A stretch of DNA of 64,000 nucleotides from Lycorma delicatula (taxonomy: Eukaryota > Arthropoda > Insecta > Hemiptera > Fulgoridae), in assembly GCF_047948215.1 (NCBI RefSeq), contig NC_134455.1, forward strand, positions 156,594,575 through 156,658,574, given 5' to 3'. Positions 41,220 to 53,724 of the stretch are shown one piece after another. The notes beneath the pieces were generated by a model that worked only from the letters and a program-made list of their open reading frames with translations, had not been told where the DNA came from and searched no databases. The position numbers were made by a program, and so were the translations under genes. Within the stretch, counting starts at the first letter, position 1; each line of letters begins with the position of its first letter.

Positions 41220-44058
41220 GAATCATGAGACCTTGCTGATAGTGAGGGAGCTGGACTGCTCAATGATATAGAGTAATTGGAGCGAAGGTGCAACCATATC
41301 AAAGAAGTATCTGTTGAGAACCAGACTAAGGAATGATTTCTGAAAGAGGGCAGCAGCTCTTTCAGTAGTTGTTAAGGGTGTAGGTGAGCAGGCTTAAACA
41401 GCCATATCAACATCACTCAATCTTCTGAGTACTGCACAGCTGAAAGCAATGGAAAACTACAGGCGCTTCTTTCCAAGAAAATGTAACTCTCTGTAGTAAC
41501 AAAGATGGAGGCGCCTTCCTTGGTAAAATATTCTGGAGGTAAACTAGTTCCCCGTTTGGATCTCTAGGTGGGGACTAGTAAGAAAGGGGTCACCAGAAAA
41601 TTAAAAAATAACATTCTATGAGTTGGAGCGTGGAATGTTAGAAATTTAAAAAAGATTGGTAGGTTAAAAAATTTAAAGAGGGAAATGGATAGGATAAATG
41701 TAGATGTAGTAGGAATTAGCAAGGTTCAGTGGGAAGAGGAAAATTACTTTTGGTCAGGTAATTTTAGAATAATTAACTCAGTTTCAAATAATGGGCAGGC
41801 AGGAGTAGGTTTTGTAGTGAACAAGAAGGTATGGAAGAGAGTAGAGTATTTGAAAACGCATAGCGATAGAATCATTATAATAAGGATAAAATCGAAACCT
41901 AAACTGATAATGATTGTACAAGCGCCCATGGATGTTGACAAGGTAGAGTGTGTATACAAAGAAATTGATGAAGCAATTAAACACATAAAAGAAGAAAATT
42001 TAATAATAGTTGGAGGTTGGAATGCAAGCATTGGAAAAGGCAAGGAGGAAAATATAGTGGGTGAATACAGGCTGGGCAAAAGAAGTGAAAGAGGGGACCA
42101 ACTTATAGAGTTTCACACAAAGTATAATTTAGTAATTGCCAACACCCAGTTTAAAAATCATAATAGAAGAATATATACATGGAAATAGCCAGGTCATGCT
42201 GCAAGATATCAGATAGATTATATCATGGTTAAGCAAAGATTTAGAAATCAACTCGTTGACTGCAAAACTTACCCTGGAGCAGACATTGATAGCGACCATA
42301 ATTTAGTGATAGTGAAATGTAGATTGGGGTTTAAAACTTGAAGAAAAGGTGTCAGATATATCGGTGGAATTTAGAGAAGCTTGAGGAAGAGAAGGTAAAG
42401 AAGATTTTTGAGGAAGACATTGCAAGAGGTCTGAGTAAAAATGATAAAATGTAGGAGAAGAATGGGAGAATGCTGAAAAGGAAATTCTTAATTCAGCAGA
42501 AGCGACCTTAGGTGGAACAAAGAGAGCTGGTAGAAAACCTTGAATTTCAGACATCCAAGGTTTTTTGTTGCAGCTGATGGATAAAGATAGAAAATATAAA
42601 AATGCTAGTGATGAACAAAGTAAAAGGAACTATAGACAATTAAGAAATAATAAATAAACTATAAACAGGAAGTGCAAACTAGCGAAAGAAGAGTGGATTA
42701 AAGAATAATGTTCAGAAGTGGAAAGAGAAATGATCATTGATAAAACAGATGGAGTGTTCAGGAAAGTTAAAGAAAATTTTGTGGTACATAAGTCAAAATC
42801 TAATAATGTGTTAAACAAAGATGGTACACTGATTTATAATACGAAAGGAAAGGTTGATAGGTGGGTGGAATATATTGAAGAGTTATATGGAGGAAATGAA
42901 TTGGTAAGTGGTGTTATAGAGGAAGTCGAAAAGGATGAAAGGGGAGAAACAATACTGAGATCTGAATTTAAGAGAGCATTAAAAGATTTGAATGGCAGAA
43001 AGCTCCTGGAATAAATGGAATAGCTGCAGAATTACTGTACAGTGCAGGTGAGGAAGCGATAGATAGATTATACAAACTGCTATATAATATTTACAAAATG
43101 GGGAAGTTCTGTCAGACTTCAAAAAGAGTGTTATAGTCATGATATCAAAGAAAGCAGGAGCAGATAAATGTGAAGAATACAGAACAATTAGCTTATCTAG
43201 TCACGCATAAAAAATCATAACTAGAATTACCTACAGAAGAATTGAGAGGAGAGTGGAAGAAGTGTTAGGAGGAGACCAATTTGGTTTCAGGAAACGTATA
43301 GGGACAACGAAAGCAATTTTAGCACTCAGATTAAAAGTAGAAGGAAGATTAGAGAAAAACAAACCAACATACTTGGCATTTATAGACCTAGAAAAGGCAT
43401 TCGATAACGTAGACTGGAATAAAATGTTCAGCATTTTAAAAAAAATTAGGGTTCAAGTACAGAGATAGAAGAACAATTGCTAACATTTATAGGAACCAAA
43501 GAACAACAGTAATAATTGAAGAACATAAGAAAGAATCTGTAATAAAAAAGGGAGTCTGACAAGGATGTTCCCTATCCCCATTATGTTTTAATCTTTACAT
43601 AGAACTAGCAGTTAATGATTTTAAAGAACAATTTAGATCAGGAGTAACAGTACAAGATGAAAAGATAAAGATGTTACAATTTGCTGATGATTTAGTAATT
43701 CTAGCTGAGAGTAAAACATATTTAGAAGAAACAATAAATGGCATGGATGAAGTCCTAACTAAGCAAGAACTACCACATGAAAATAAACAAGAACAAAATG
43801 AAAATAATGAAATGTAGTAGAGATAATGTAAATGAACCACTGAATGTAATAATAGGAAGAGAAAAGAATACAGAGATAGAAGAATTTTGTTATTTGGGAA
43901 GTAGAATTTTGGAAACGATGAACAAAATTTTATATTCAGCAAAATAAATAAAGAGAAAGTATTTCAGAACATTTTCTACAAACAAAAATTTATATAAAAG
44001 GATCTGGAAAGACTTTATTTTCAAGTTATAGCTTGCGAAAAATTTTGTCCTGATTTCT
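41220..44058 (+). mobile_element. RTE-like (CFDP2-like endonuclease) non-LTR retrotransposon relic
   Basis: A leader at about 41220-41620 is followed by an apurinic-endonuclease domain starting near 41625 (VGAWNVRNL-like text, then MDRINVDVVGISKVQWEEEN in the open frame 41685-42188, 167 codons). It continues past a stop with QIDYIMVKQRFRNQL and PGADIDSDHNLV near 42200-42310, the endonuclease catalytic end. Reverse transcriptase follows at about 42950-43960: EEVLGGDQFGFRKRIGTTKA, TYLAFIDLEKAFDNVDW (motif A), a GCSLSPLCFNLYIE segment (motif B), and QFADDLVIL with the catalytic box kept at 43680-43691, then EEFCYLGSRIL. The C-terminal domain and 3' tail are missing; the sequence ends at the Tc1 fragment. 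Several stops and frameshifts make it inactive. RTE assignment is by endonuclease style and is tentative. Confidence 0.8.
41685..42188 (+). pseudogene. LINE endonuclease fragment (open segment)
   Basis: A 167-codon open segment of the LINE above. It matches the CFDP2-like exonuclease/endonuclease/phosphatase fold: GISKVQW near residue 10, IIVGGWNASIGKGKEENIVG (usual text GDFNA.IG), GDQLIEFHTKYNLVIANTQF, and RRIYTW at the end. The catalytic Asp of GDFN is replaced (GGWN here). A stop at 42186 separates it from the last part of the domain (SDHN). Confidence 0.75.
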
Positions 44059-44059
44059 A

Positions 44060-44225
44060 CAGTAACGTGCAAATTAATTCAAATACAGATGTCATTTAAT
44101 AAAAAGTAATTTTTTTTAGAAAAAGAATCATATCTGTACAATTTGTAAATATCTAGTAATTAATATGTCCTCCATTATTCTAAATCACTCCACATACATG
44201 GTTTGGCATCACTTCAAAAAGTTGA
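44060..44225 (-). mobile_element. Tc1-like transposon 3' end
   Basis: On the minus strand the text near 44220-44170 reads MPNHVCGVI, a stop, then NNGGHIN and a stop, the C-terminal end of Tc1-like transposases (usual MP.R...VI...GG.I.Y). A short 3' UTR and a terminal repeat follow, ending at 44060: on the plus strand CAGTAACGTGCAAATTAATT, immediately preceded by TA at 44058-44059 as expected for a TA target. Only about 165 bases remain. Confidence 0.6.
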
Positions 44226-44418
44226 CTACACATTTTTTTTTTTTTATTTCTTCATCATGAAATTATTAATTTATCATTAAATTTGTGGTTAAAATATAAT
44301 AAGTAGATTTTTATTTTACCAATTAAACGAGGCCTCTAAAGCAATAGGATTTGAATGTTTAGAACACAAATGAGTTTTAACACCCCCGATGATTGACGAT
44401 ATTAATTGATAACAATAA

Positions 44419-44573
44419 GCCGGCCTCCGTGGCGCGAGTGGTAGCGTCTCGGCCTTTCATCCGGAGGTCCCGGGTTCGAATCCCGGTCAGGCATGACATT
44501 TTCACACACGCTACAAATCATTCATCTCATCCTCTGAAGAATGCCTAACGGTGGACCCGGAGTTAAAAAAAAT
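44419..44573 (+). mobile_element. tRNA-derived SINE (family 1), copy with full head
   Basis: The tRNA-like head carries an A box (TGGCGCGAGTGG, 44430-44441) and a B box (GGTTCGAATCC, 44473-44483), the internal Pol III promoter. The body is ACATTTTCACACACGCTAC, CATCTCATCCTCTGAAG, then CGGTGGACCCGGAGTTAAA and an A-run. It is far more GC-rich than its flanks. The head folds only imperfectly as a tRNA and continues into the body with no 3' CCA-type end, so this is a SINE and not a tRNA gene. A second copy is at 52296-52440. No clear target duplication is seen. Confidence 0.88.
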
Positions 44574-46924
44574 TCTATTTTAAAAAAGGAGTGGATTTAC
44601 TGTGGAAATATTTTGACTTTTCCACCTATTAATTGAGGAAAACTATGGAAACTCTCATAAATAAATAGCATAATTTTCAATTCCGAACCAGATGAATTGG
44701 ATTTCACAGTTTATGGACCAAAAGATGGACTTTTCTACCTTACTTTTGCAAACGTTTGAACAAATGAACCGATAAATAGAATTTAGTGTTGATATTCTGT
44801 AGTTAAATACAATCAATTTTGGTTTTACATTCATTTACCTGCATATCAGTAATGGTAGGCTTAATTAAGCGTCCATGATAATATATAGAAGCTCTATGAT
44901 ATTTTTTTTTATTTACAGTAACTTTGTTACTTTGTTTAACAGATTTAAACCTAGTTATGTCTATTTTTTAAAGAATATATTATGTACAAACACGCGCGCG
45001 CGCGTACAGAAACACACACACACACTCACATATATACATACATACACACACTCCCCCTGGATTCGGTTGTATTAACTTAAATTATAAAAAAAAAAAATTC
45101 GATGTTATATGTTATATTTTCTTTGTATTATCTGTTGATAGAAGATTAGTGATTGCACAGATTTCAAACACGTAACTCATTAAAACAGCACAATTAAGAA
45201 CTTATATTTACATGAATATATTACTACCATTACAGTTTTGAAAGCATCACTGCCTAGTAGGATAGAGCTATATAATCCATACATAAAAAATTGCCGGTTC
45301 GACAAAACAAAGAAAATATTCTACATATTATAAAGAGGTTTTAAATAGAAATTGATTCAGAAGAAAACATGGATTAACGTAATTAATTTTATTCATTATT
45401 AAAAAATTTTTAAATTGGTTCAGCAGTTAGCATATCGACTACTATTATGTTTTCAATATGCATTAAATCTATATCAGAAGATACGTGTTAGATTATTTTA
45501 TTGACAAAAGAATGAGCTCTACTATATCAAAGAAAATTTAATATTGGTTTTCGTAATGAAAAAGAACCACTCGTATATTAATTGTAAAATACAACACTAT
45601 TAGCTCAATTCTCGAAACTATATAATTTATGACAATCGTTCATTTTTTTATATTAAATTCGTAATTTTATTTTACTAATTATAATATTATGTATAAAATA
45701 TTTTACGCCCACTTTAAAATAAAAAAAAATAATAAAATATTTTAAATATTGTTATTTACTACATTTAACAATTTGTTTTATGGTAGTATTTTCTTCGAGT
45801 TTAAAGCTTAATCCTGAAAAAGGTTTCACTGTACGGAAAACCTACATTATAGGTAATATATATTATAGTATTATATATATTAATATATAACATATTAATA
45901 GAAATATGAATGAATAAACTTTAATTATAGCATGAAAGCTGAAAATTATTTATGCGTAAAGCATTTTATTATTGAATATACTTTTTTATACAATTTAATT
46001 TTCCATAACATTATACCACTTTTATTGGTGTATTTTAGCTTTGAAATTCCCAAAATAAACTAACATAACCTGTTGTATTACACTCGGGTGATAGTAGTTT
46101 TATTACCAGAACTCTATTAAAATATAGAATCAATGGATAATATTCCTACAAAAGATTTTTTTTATAAGACAGATAAAAAATGAAATTTTGTATAATTTAT
46201 GTTTTATTCGCAGTAAATAGAATGCTTGTTTAAATTTTAAAATGTTCTTGTTCAAATTTAAAAATGTTTGTAAATATTATATATATATATTATAAACAGG
46301 TTTTTTTACTTTTGATTTTGCTACTGTTTTCTCTCGTTCAAACTCATACTAGAACAAAATAAAAACATGCACACACAAGTTCATCATAGTAGGAAGAGCC
46401 GCTTAGTTAATTTTATTTAAAAAAATAAAATTAAAATAATTTTAAAAATAAAATTAGATAAATAAATAAAAATAAAATATAAATAAAAATTAAATAAAAT
46501 TATAAAATTTTTCAGTCATGGTTAAGATTAGATGCCCTTCAAGTTTCATTAAAATTATTGCGGTTGTTGTTAAGTGATTGAAAAATCAACCGATCTAAAC
46601 AAATGAATGAAAGCTTGTTATAAAAAATTAAAAAAGGTTTTTAAAGAAATGAGAAACGAAGTACAGTCTCCTCCTAGTAGTGTTTGTCGAGCAAGGCTAT
46701 GAACCGAGAAAAATAACTACCATTTTTAAGATTAAATATAACTACTATTTTTAAGATGATGCAAACTATTTCGAAACCCGCATTCTTCAGATCACTCAAA
46801 GTTTTCTGTCCTATCTGACCAAACTGTTGCTCTGAAAAGATCACAATACACTGTTATATCTTATAAATTTAACAGGCTTTAATTTTTATTTATCATTATT
46901 ATTCTCTTAGGCATGACTTTAATG
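44574..46924. other. AT-rich stretch without recognised genes
   Basis: A (CG)6 tract at 44993-45004 sits inside a longer alternating purine-pyrimidine run with AC repeats (45010-45050), unusual in this AT-rich DNA. The rest is AT-rich with runs such as (TA)n near 46280. No genes are recognised. Confidence 0.5.
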
Positions 46925-49900
46925 AACATAGGGGGCCCAGGGGGGGGGGGAGAGCCGCTCGCTGGACGGTGCCTATGTATGTCGGTGGATGGGAGCCCTG
47001 AAAACTTTGTATATAGAGGATTGGAGTCAGTGCAGAGATTGCGGAATCGCTCTCTGCCAGGACATATGCCGGTTCCAACGGAGTTCCGGACCGAACCTCC
47101 AGGTTTGGTAGCCCTGGAGTTGGGGTGTACCCCAGCGGCTAGCCTTGCTACAGAAGGGATCAATGTATCGTGCAAACTGAACAATCACCAAACGTGGCAG
47201 AGGGTTCACGTAAACACCCCCGTCTAGAACCAGCCGTTTTACCTGAGGCGAAACAAAGAAATAGTTTTGAGTCAAGACGGATAGAAAATGAGGCTAAGAG
47301 CTTGCAAAGAGCTTTATTCAAGAGCAATGTACAGTAACCAAAGTATCTAATAATTACGAGAGATGATGTAAATTTTTTGAGGGTAAGTTCTTTTCTTATT
47401 GCTCGAGAAATAACTAAATGTGCTGGAGACCCAGTTAAAGAAATGAGAAAAACATAATGGACTTCATGTGGAGACTTCTAATGATGCACAGTCGCAGAAG
47501 ATCCTAGGGCTTAAGAATATTGGCAAATTTTCTGTATGTCAATCCGCACGGCACACTCAATACCTCAAAGGGTGTAGTGGATTGTGTAAATGGTGTTGTG
47601 GGTGTAAGGATTCTCCTTCATGTGCAACCTATAGAGGAAAGCATTCGTGCAGATCCAGAAACTGTCCTGTTTACAAAGATAAAGTAGCTGTAGAGGAAGT
47701 CAAAACCCTGCAGAAAGTCAACTACCTTGAGGCAAAGATAATTGTAAATGCTCGGAAGCCTAAAGCACCAACAACTTACGCTCAGGTTGCTGCTGCTGTT
47801 TCTGCTTCTGCTGCAGCTGGTGTTGATACAAACCAGCTTCTAGGCAAACTGGCTCCTACTTTGGCTGATATGATTGAGAGAGTAATAGAAAACAAATTGA
47901 AGACTCTCAATCATAAAGCCACTGACAAAAATACAGTCTCCTGATGATACCTCGAATAGAACCAAAAGTGCATCTGTTAACAAGCAGACAGATACTAGGG
48001 CGGATATCCGAGTTCGTCTGAGTGACCTACTAGATGATAGTACAAAGAAAGTGACTGCTTTGCAGTATTCTATGGAGGCTCCCAAACCTCCTGCAACCGA
48101 GGTGGCTTCTAAACTATATAGGCCATAAAAAACACCACAGGGGTGTCTGTTTCCCCCTGCCTGGGACGGTGACTGATCCGGGTTCTGTGTCAGGGATTTC
48201 CCAGGTTCCCGCCTCACAATCGGCGCCTAAAGCCAAGCGCTGATCCATATCCGTCATCGGTCGCGGCTTCGATGGTCTCCGATTCGGAGGCCGGGAGCTA
48301 TACGGGCGACGACATCTTGAACGAACACGAAGCTGTTTGTAGAATGGAAAAGAAGAGGTGAAAAGTGTGGCCGAAAGGCAAACCCAGACAGTAAACTAAT
48401 TAAATAATAGCGAGTCGATTCTTCAGTGGAACATTAATGGATGTTTGTCAAACGTCCATATGTCTGCAAGAAACACATTTCTGCCGAAATGAAAATTTCC
48501 AATTAAGAAGATACAGTACATTTCGACGAGATCAACTGCCAAATGTAAGAGTTAGAGGTGGAATAGCCATATAAACATCGACTAGAGCTACCACCGAAGC
48601 GGTTGAAATAAACACAAATCTGCAAGTGGTCGCAGTCAGAATGAAGCTTCCGCTGCAAATCACTATCTGTTGCATATACTTGCCGAATTTGATCGGAAGA
48701 AGGGTGATATTACACGTTTAATTGTTCAGCTTCCCCCACCAATAATACTGGTGGGAGACTTTAAGGGAACGTTTTTCAGTGCTAGAGGTGGATCGATGTC
48801 CTGTATAGATCTAGCACTTATAATTGGGATAGATAGCACAGAGGTACACTTTCCATGTTTTAGAGGATCTGCATGGAAGCGATCATTTTCCGGTGCAAAT
48901 TGTAATTAACGTTACAAGAAAAATATATCCCATTTCCAAAAGGTGCTGTTTTATAAGGCAGATTGGACGAGCTTCACAGCAGGTACAATACTTCCTGAAA
49001 TAACTGGAGTTATCGAAACCGATATCGATGCTATAACTAATGTCATACTTGACTCAGCGTCAAGATATATTCCCAAAACATTGGGAAACTCAAAAAAAGA
49101 CACGTTCCGTGGTGGAACGATGAAATAAGTGAAGCTATTAAAAGAAAGAAAAAATCATATAATGGTTTTAAGAAACGTCCAACTAGAAAATCTAATTGCC
49201 TTTAAAAAATACAGGGCGTGTGCAAAAAGACTTATGATAGCTTCTATCATAAAAACTGCGATGAATATTTTAGAATGCATAAAATAGAACTTGCAGGTCT
49301 ACTAAATTTCACAACTGAAATATATTATTCATATAATGTACCTTTTAAAATAGAAGACCTTGTGAAAGCGTTGGAGAAAGCCTGAAACACAGCTACTGGT
49401 CCGGATGAAATTCATTATGACATGATCAGGCAGCTGAATACCACTGCAAAACGCAGATTGTTTGAATTATATAATCAGATATGGCGGGTTAGAATGTACC
49501 CGCAGCAGTGGAAAAAAGCATATATTGTTCCAGTGCCAAAGATACAAATTTGACAGATCCCAATAGTTAACGTTTTATTTCTTTGACATGCGCTATGGGA
49601 AAAGCATTTGAAAAAATGATAAATAATCAACTCGTCTGAATTTTAGAAAAAGAAAATTTGTTATCCTCACATCGAGCGGGTTTCAGCAATAAAACTCAAC
49701 TACTGATCAAATGATTAAGTTATAGAATGTAATATATAACAGCTTTATCACAATAAAACAATGTATCGGAGTCTTCTTTGACTTGCAGAAGGCATTCGAT
49801 ATGACCTGGCATTATGGAATACTGATTCAATTACATGAATGGGTTATTCGCTGCAATCTGCCGATATTACTCGGCAACTATATGAATGAACGTACTTTTC

Positions 49901-50510
49901 AACTACGTGTACAAAACGAATATTCAACAGAAAAAAGATTGGAAAATGGAATACCACAAGGCTTGCCGTTGAGCGATACCTTGTTCACAATCTCCATCAA
50001 CAAAACAAACTAATATTAGCCATTCCAGCAGAAATCAGAAAAAGTGTCTATGTCGATGATCTGGCAATTGTGTATGCCAGCAACACTACTGCTACGGTGA
50101 AGTACAAAATGCAACGAGCGATAAACGCCCTCAATGAAAATGCAAGGAATAATGGAATCAAATTTTCACCAGAGTAAACCTGCTGTGTTCTGTAGGAAGA
50201 GAATTCCTCACCGAAGTCTTGTTTTCACCATTGATGACCATCGTATACTATACAAGGATGATGTGCGACTTTTAGGCCTATTACTAGAGAAATCCCTTAC
50301 ATGAGAATTACATATACATTACTTAGATGCAAAAAAGCTCTAAACATTATTAAATGTTTATCCATCATCAATTGGGGCTCAGATAAAGGAATACTACTGA
50401 GGCTGTATAAAGCATTGGTTCAATCGAACCTTGACTACGGATATATTGTATATTTGTCTGCTAGAAAGTCGCATTTATGAAAGTTAGATGTAATACATAA
50501 CAGCAAATAA
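46925..50510 (+). mobile_element. Jockey-like non-LTR retrotransposon relic, with ORF1 and ORF2
   Basis: A GC-rich leader (46925-47230, starting at a G run) is followed by ORF1 text with cysteine-histidine knuckles (open frame 47468-47944) and a degenerate ORF2. The endonuclease begins near 48420 (LQWNINGCLSN) and includes IILVGDF near 48745 and SCIDLALI near 48815. The reverse transcriptase includes ATGPDEIHYDMI near 49395-49430, GVFFDLQKAFDMTWHYGIL near 49770-49830, NGIPQGLPLSDTLFTISIN, and SVYVDDLAIVYAS with the catalytic box kept at 50049-50060. It ends near 50510 with LYKALVQSNLDYGYIVYLSA text; the C-terminal end and tail are missing or unrecognisable. Numerous stops make it inactive. 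Confidence 0.8.
47468..47944 (+). pseudogene. LINE ORF1 nucleocapsid-like fragment (zinc knuckles)
   Basis: An open segment of 159 codons without a convincing ATG; it begins inside the frame. Residues about 18-70 are Cys/His-rich (CSGLCKWCCGCKDSPSC, HSCRSRNCPVYKDKVAVEE), matching the knuckles and the NCP.YK.K..I.. signature of Jockey-group ORF1 proteins, which bind element RNA. Next come EAKIIVNARKPKAPTTYAQV and an Ala-rich low-complexity segment. The N-terminal RRM-like part is not visible upstream. It lies directly before the endonuclease part of the same element. Confidence 0.75.
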
Positions 50511-51283
50511 GACATGACACAAGCGCATTCACTCTTCCCATTTTGTGTTTTTTTGGGGGTTTTAATCCGATGACAAGTCTATTTATTAGTTGATTTCTAT
50601 TGATGAGACTAGTCTACTGACTATGTTGCTTGTGATTTTAACAGGGAGGGAAAAATATGTTTTTCTTATTTTGATGTGGAAGGGGCTAATGACTGTAGCA
50701 GTTGATGCCCCTAAAACTTATTTTGATGGCCTCCTCTTTCCTCTTAAAGCTATTCCAACCTCCATGAAGTAACCTACTCTAAGCAGGGAAGTGGGATGAC
50801 CTAACAACAAGCAGATGACATGCAATAGAACAGTCATGAAAAACCTTAATGTGTTGCACCTACCTAATGGTACTTGTGTCAGCAGGAATATAAATAAAGA
50901 TATCAAGAAACCAGAAGATCTAGATATGAAAACTTAACATCTAGAACTTAACAATTAACATTCAACATATAAAAGACCTAACAATTATACACGTAATTAA
51001 AAACAAAAATTAGCTCATTAATATTTACTAATATTACTAATATTTAATATTTCACTATATTTTAGCAGTTAAAAATATATATTTAAAAATGTAAATTTAA
51101 AAACAAGGCAGGTAGTTTCAAAAAAAATTCTAATAATGATAGTTGTAAGCATAAATCTCCTACATGTACTTTAAAAACAACGCCTCTGTAACTAGACAAG
51201 CCATGAATATCTTACTAATGCTATCGCCATATTTAATTTAAAACCTACCAGCACAAGGGAGTCCACTGCTCCTACCATGACCA
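50511..51283. other. Unassigned sequence between two opposed LINE relics
   Basis: The segment at 50540-50930 is less AT-rich with no recognisable protein, and 50930-51150 is AT-rich. Part is likely the 3' UTR of the minus-strand LINE that starts at 51284. The border cannot be placed. Confidence 0.4.
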
Positions 51284-52290
51284 TCAACTTGGTTCAATAG
51301 CCAGCCAGAATGCAGCTGCTCCCTGCACACAGCAGCAGACTCTAATGTACTTTATTAATTTAAGTATGAGAAAATTCTTGAAGTCTTGTAACTTCCCACT
51401 AAAAACATCAACTTCAGACCTCTCATTAACTAAATTACGGCCATCTAAGCACTTTGATATTGGTGACAGCAAAGGCTGGAACATATATTTCAACAGATTA
51501 TGTCGCATACTAGCAAGTATAATACTCTGTAACCCAGCAGAGTCAAATCCACCTCTACATAATCATTGATTGCCTTAAACATGAACACAATATCCTGAAT
51601 TTTCTTTCTCCTGTTCAAAGACACAGTCCCATGATGTCTCATTCATTATCATTGAATTATCTTTCATTGTCATTATCATATGAGTCATGATGCAAGACTA
51701 ATCCATGGAAATGCAAATTAAATAGGGATCTTTTTTGTACTGTTTCTACTTGTTTACACAAATAGTACTTACTGTTGTCCCACACCACAGAGCAATACTC
51801 CAAAACTGGTCTAACCAGTGCTTTATATAAATGCAATAGCGTCTTAACACTTTCAAAGTTTCTAGCCACCCAAATAAGTAATCCTAAGATCCTTTGAAAC
51901 TTAGAAGTGATGTTATCCATATCTTTTGAGAAATAAATCTTCGAGTCAAAGGTAATACCCAGATCACAAACACTATCATCAAGACAAATCACCTTATCGT
52001 ATATTGTATAGTTGTATTTCACAGCCATAGTTTTTCTTGAAAATGTCATAACAATCATCTTTCCAAAATTTAATTTCATTTCATTGCCTGATGCCCATTT
52101 CTATACTTCATCAATGTCTCGCAGAAATATGAAATAATCAACAAAGGAATCCACTTTTGCTCACAGCTTGACATTGTCAAAAAATGCTATCAATTTGGAT
52201 ATTATGTTCTTGCCAATATTAATAAACAACATAAACATCAATGGACACAAGTTGGAAACTTGGGGAACACCAGAAGTTGCTTAGTAGTTT
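51284..52290 (-). mobile_element. Jockey-like non-LTR retrotransposon, 3' part
   Basis: On the minus strand the reverse-transcriptase motif B reads SGVPQVSNLCPLMFMLFIN near 52270-52215. The catalytic block is decayed (AFFDNVKL near 52180). The thumb and connection follow as an open segment at 51657-52079 with MKLNFGKMIVMTFSRK, VCDLGITFDSKIYFSKDM and LHLYKALVRPVLEYCSVVWD, all typical of Jockey-group ORF2. The C-terminal segment runs to 51284. The 5' side is cut at the poly-T end of a SINE at 52296. It differs in sequence from the Jockey-like element at 46.9 kb. Confidence 0.8.
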
Positions 52291-52295
52291 AATAA

Positions 52296-52440
52296 TTTTT
52301 TTTTTTTTGGGGGAGGAAGTTTTTTTTAACCTCCAGAACCACCGTAAGGTATTGCTTCAGAGGATGAGATGGCTGACAATGTAGCGTATGAAAATGCCAT
52401 GCCTAACCGGGATTCGAACCCGGCACCTCAAATCCCAGGA
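52296..52440 (-). mobile_element. tRNA-derived SINE (family 1), second copy
   Basis: Reverse-strand copy of the element at 44419. The B box reads GGATTCGAACC on the plus strand (52410-52420). The body shares CATTTTCATACGCTAC, CATCTCATCCTCTGAAG and ACGGTGGTTCTGGAGGTTAA. After the AGGTTAAAAAAAA segment the minus strand continues ACTTCCTCCCCC and then a 13-A tail (poly-T at 52296-52308). The head before the B box differs from the first copy, so the exact 5' end is uncertain; tRNA-like text might extend to about 52490. It lies exactly between the Jockey-like and R1-like LINE fragments. Confidence 0.85.
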
Positions 52441-53722
52441 GAGGGAGTTGGAAATGCTTTTATGCATGGAGTGTTGGGCTCCCACTGGTGGTCTTATCCA
52501 ACCGTCATCAGCAGATTACCGACTTAAATAAGTCCCCTTTCTACCAAGAATCGACCCGGAACCGTTTTACACATTACTTCAGGCCGAGTCCTACTATCCA
52601 GTCTTAGAAGACCGTTACCTAATTTTCACCTGGCTCAGGACTATCCAGGTCGCTCTTCTTGCTTCTGTGAATGCTTCCGACTAATAGGGCTGGCTACACT
52701 CTCCCAGCTGCTCAGGTCAAGGAACAGTATCGCAACCACGTTGTGGGCGTTCAGTGCTCCGAGATTCGCGTATAGTGTATTTCGATCTGCCGCCCACCGA
52801 GCACATTTGGAAAGGTGTACTTGACGTCGTTCCGTACATCCGGGCAATAGAGGCAATCGGGGAACGGCGCTTTCCCTATGGCATTGAGATAAGCGCAGAA
52901 CCCGTAAAACATGGATCACGTAGTACCCCGCTTCTCCATACCGCCGCTCTCTCCAAGATCTGACCCGAGGGATAAGCCTTGCGGTCCATCGTTTTCTGGT
53001 CCGTGGTCCCAGGTGTTTTGCCAGGCGAGAAACGTGCGAGTCCGTTTCTCCCCGACGATGGTCTCCCAGTCTTCGTCTGCCCGTCGCTTCCTGTAGGTCA
53101 CCTGGCGCTCCCTTGCCAAAAGAACAATGGGTATAACGCCGGCATCACCACCATCAGAACCCAGTCACGGAAACCGTCTGATAAGCGAAATGATTTTCAA
53201 GGACACGGTGTGTTCCACCTTTCTTTTGTGACGAACAAAGAAGTGTCAATATGCTTCTTCGTTAGAATAACAATCTCCGTCTTGCTGAGGGCTAGAGTCA
53301 ACCCATGATCGTTCATCCAGGCGCTGACCCTGTGCATTGCTCGGCTGAGCCTCAGTTGGGCGCACTCCACGTCGCAGTCTGCAAGTAGCGCAACGTCGTC
53401 AGCGTACCCAACAAAGACCAAATCTTCAGGCATCTCCAGCCTCAACAAGCCGTCACAGACGTTGTTCCAAAGGACTGAGCCAAGAATCTACCCCTGTGCC
53501 GCTCACAACGTGATCGCGGTCCTACGCCAACCTGCCCCGGTCTCGAACATGAGACTGCGGTTTCTCAGATATGCGTCCGCATTCTGAGGAGGTATCGAAG
53601 CATGTGAAGGGAGTGCTCCAGGGCCCGAAGCATATCACTCCAATAACGATTAAGCGAGTTGATCGAGTTTTTCCGATCCAACGTAATGATAAGGCCCACA
53701 CGGAGCGAAAAATGATTGCAGT
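52441..53722 (-). mobile_element. R1-clade non-LTR retrotransposon, 3' half
   Basis: A GC-rich segment read on the minus strand. It starts inside reverse transcriptase near 53720 (VGLIITLD, then WSDMLRALEHSLH and YLLRM). It continues to a segment corresponding to the usual GVPQGS (AAQG..LGSVLWNNVCDGLLRL), then the catalytic YADD at 53395-53406 in FVGYADDVALLADCDVECAQ. The C-terminal domain has VIPIVLLARERQVTYRKRRA near 53130 and a Cys-containing region (FPDCLYCPDVRND near 52850). It ends with NAHNVVAILFLDLSSWESVA and a stop near 52641, then about 200 bases of 3' UTR. The catalytic box is kept but the frame shifts several times. R1 elements usually insert in rDNA; this is a displaced or related non-rDNA lineage. 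Confidence 0.8.
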
Positions 53723-53724
53723 CC

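Noticed and set aside
44419..44490. Possible tRNA gene with A and B boxes
   Set aside because: The acceptor stem pairs poorly and the sequence runs into a body shared with 52296-52440, so it is a SINE head.
46879..47275. GC-rich overlapping frames resembling a proline-rich gene start
   Set aside because: They are the untranslated leader of the Jockey-like LINE that continues into ORF1 at 47468.
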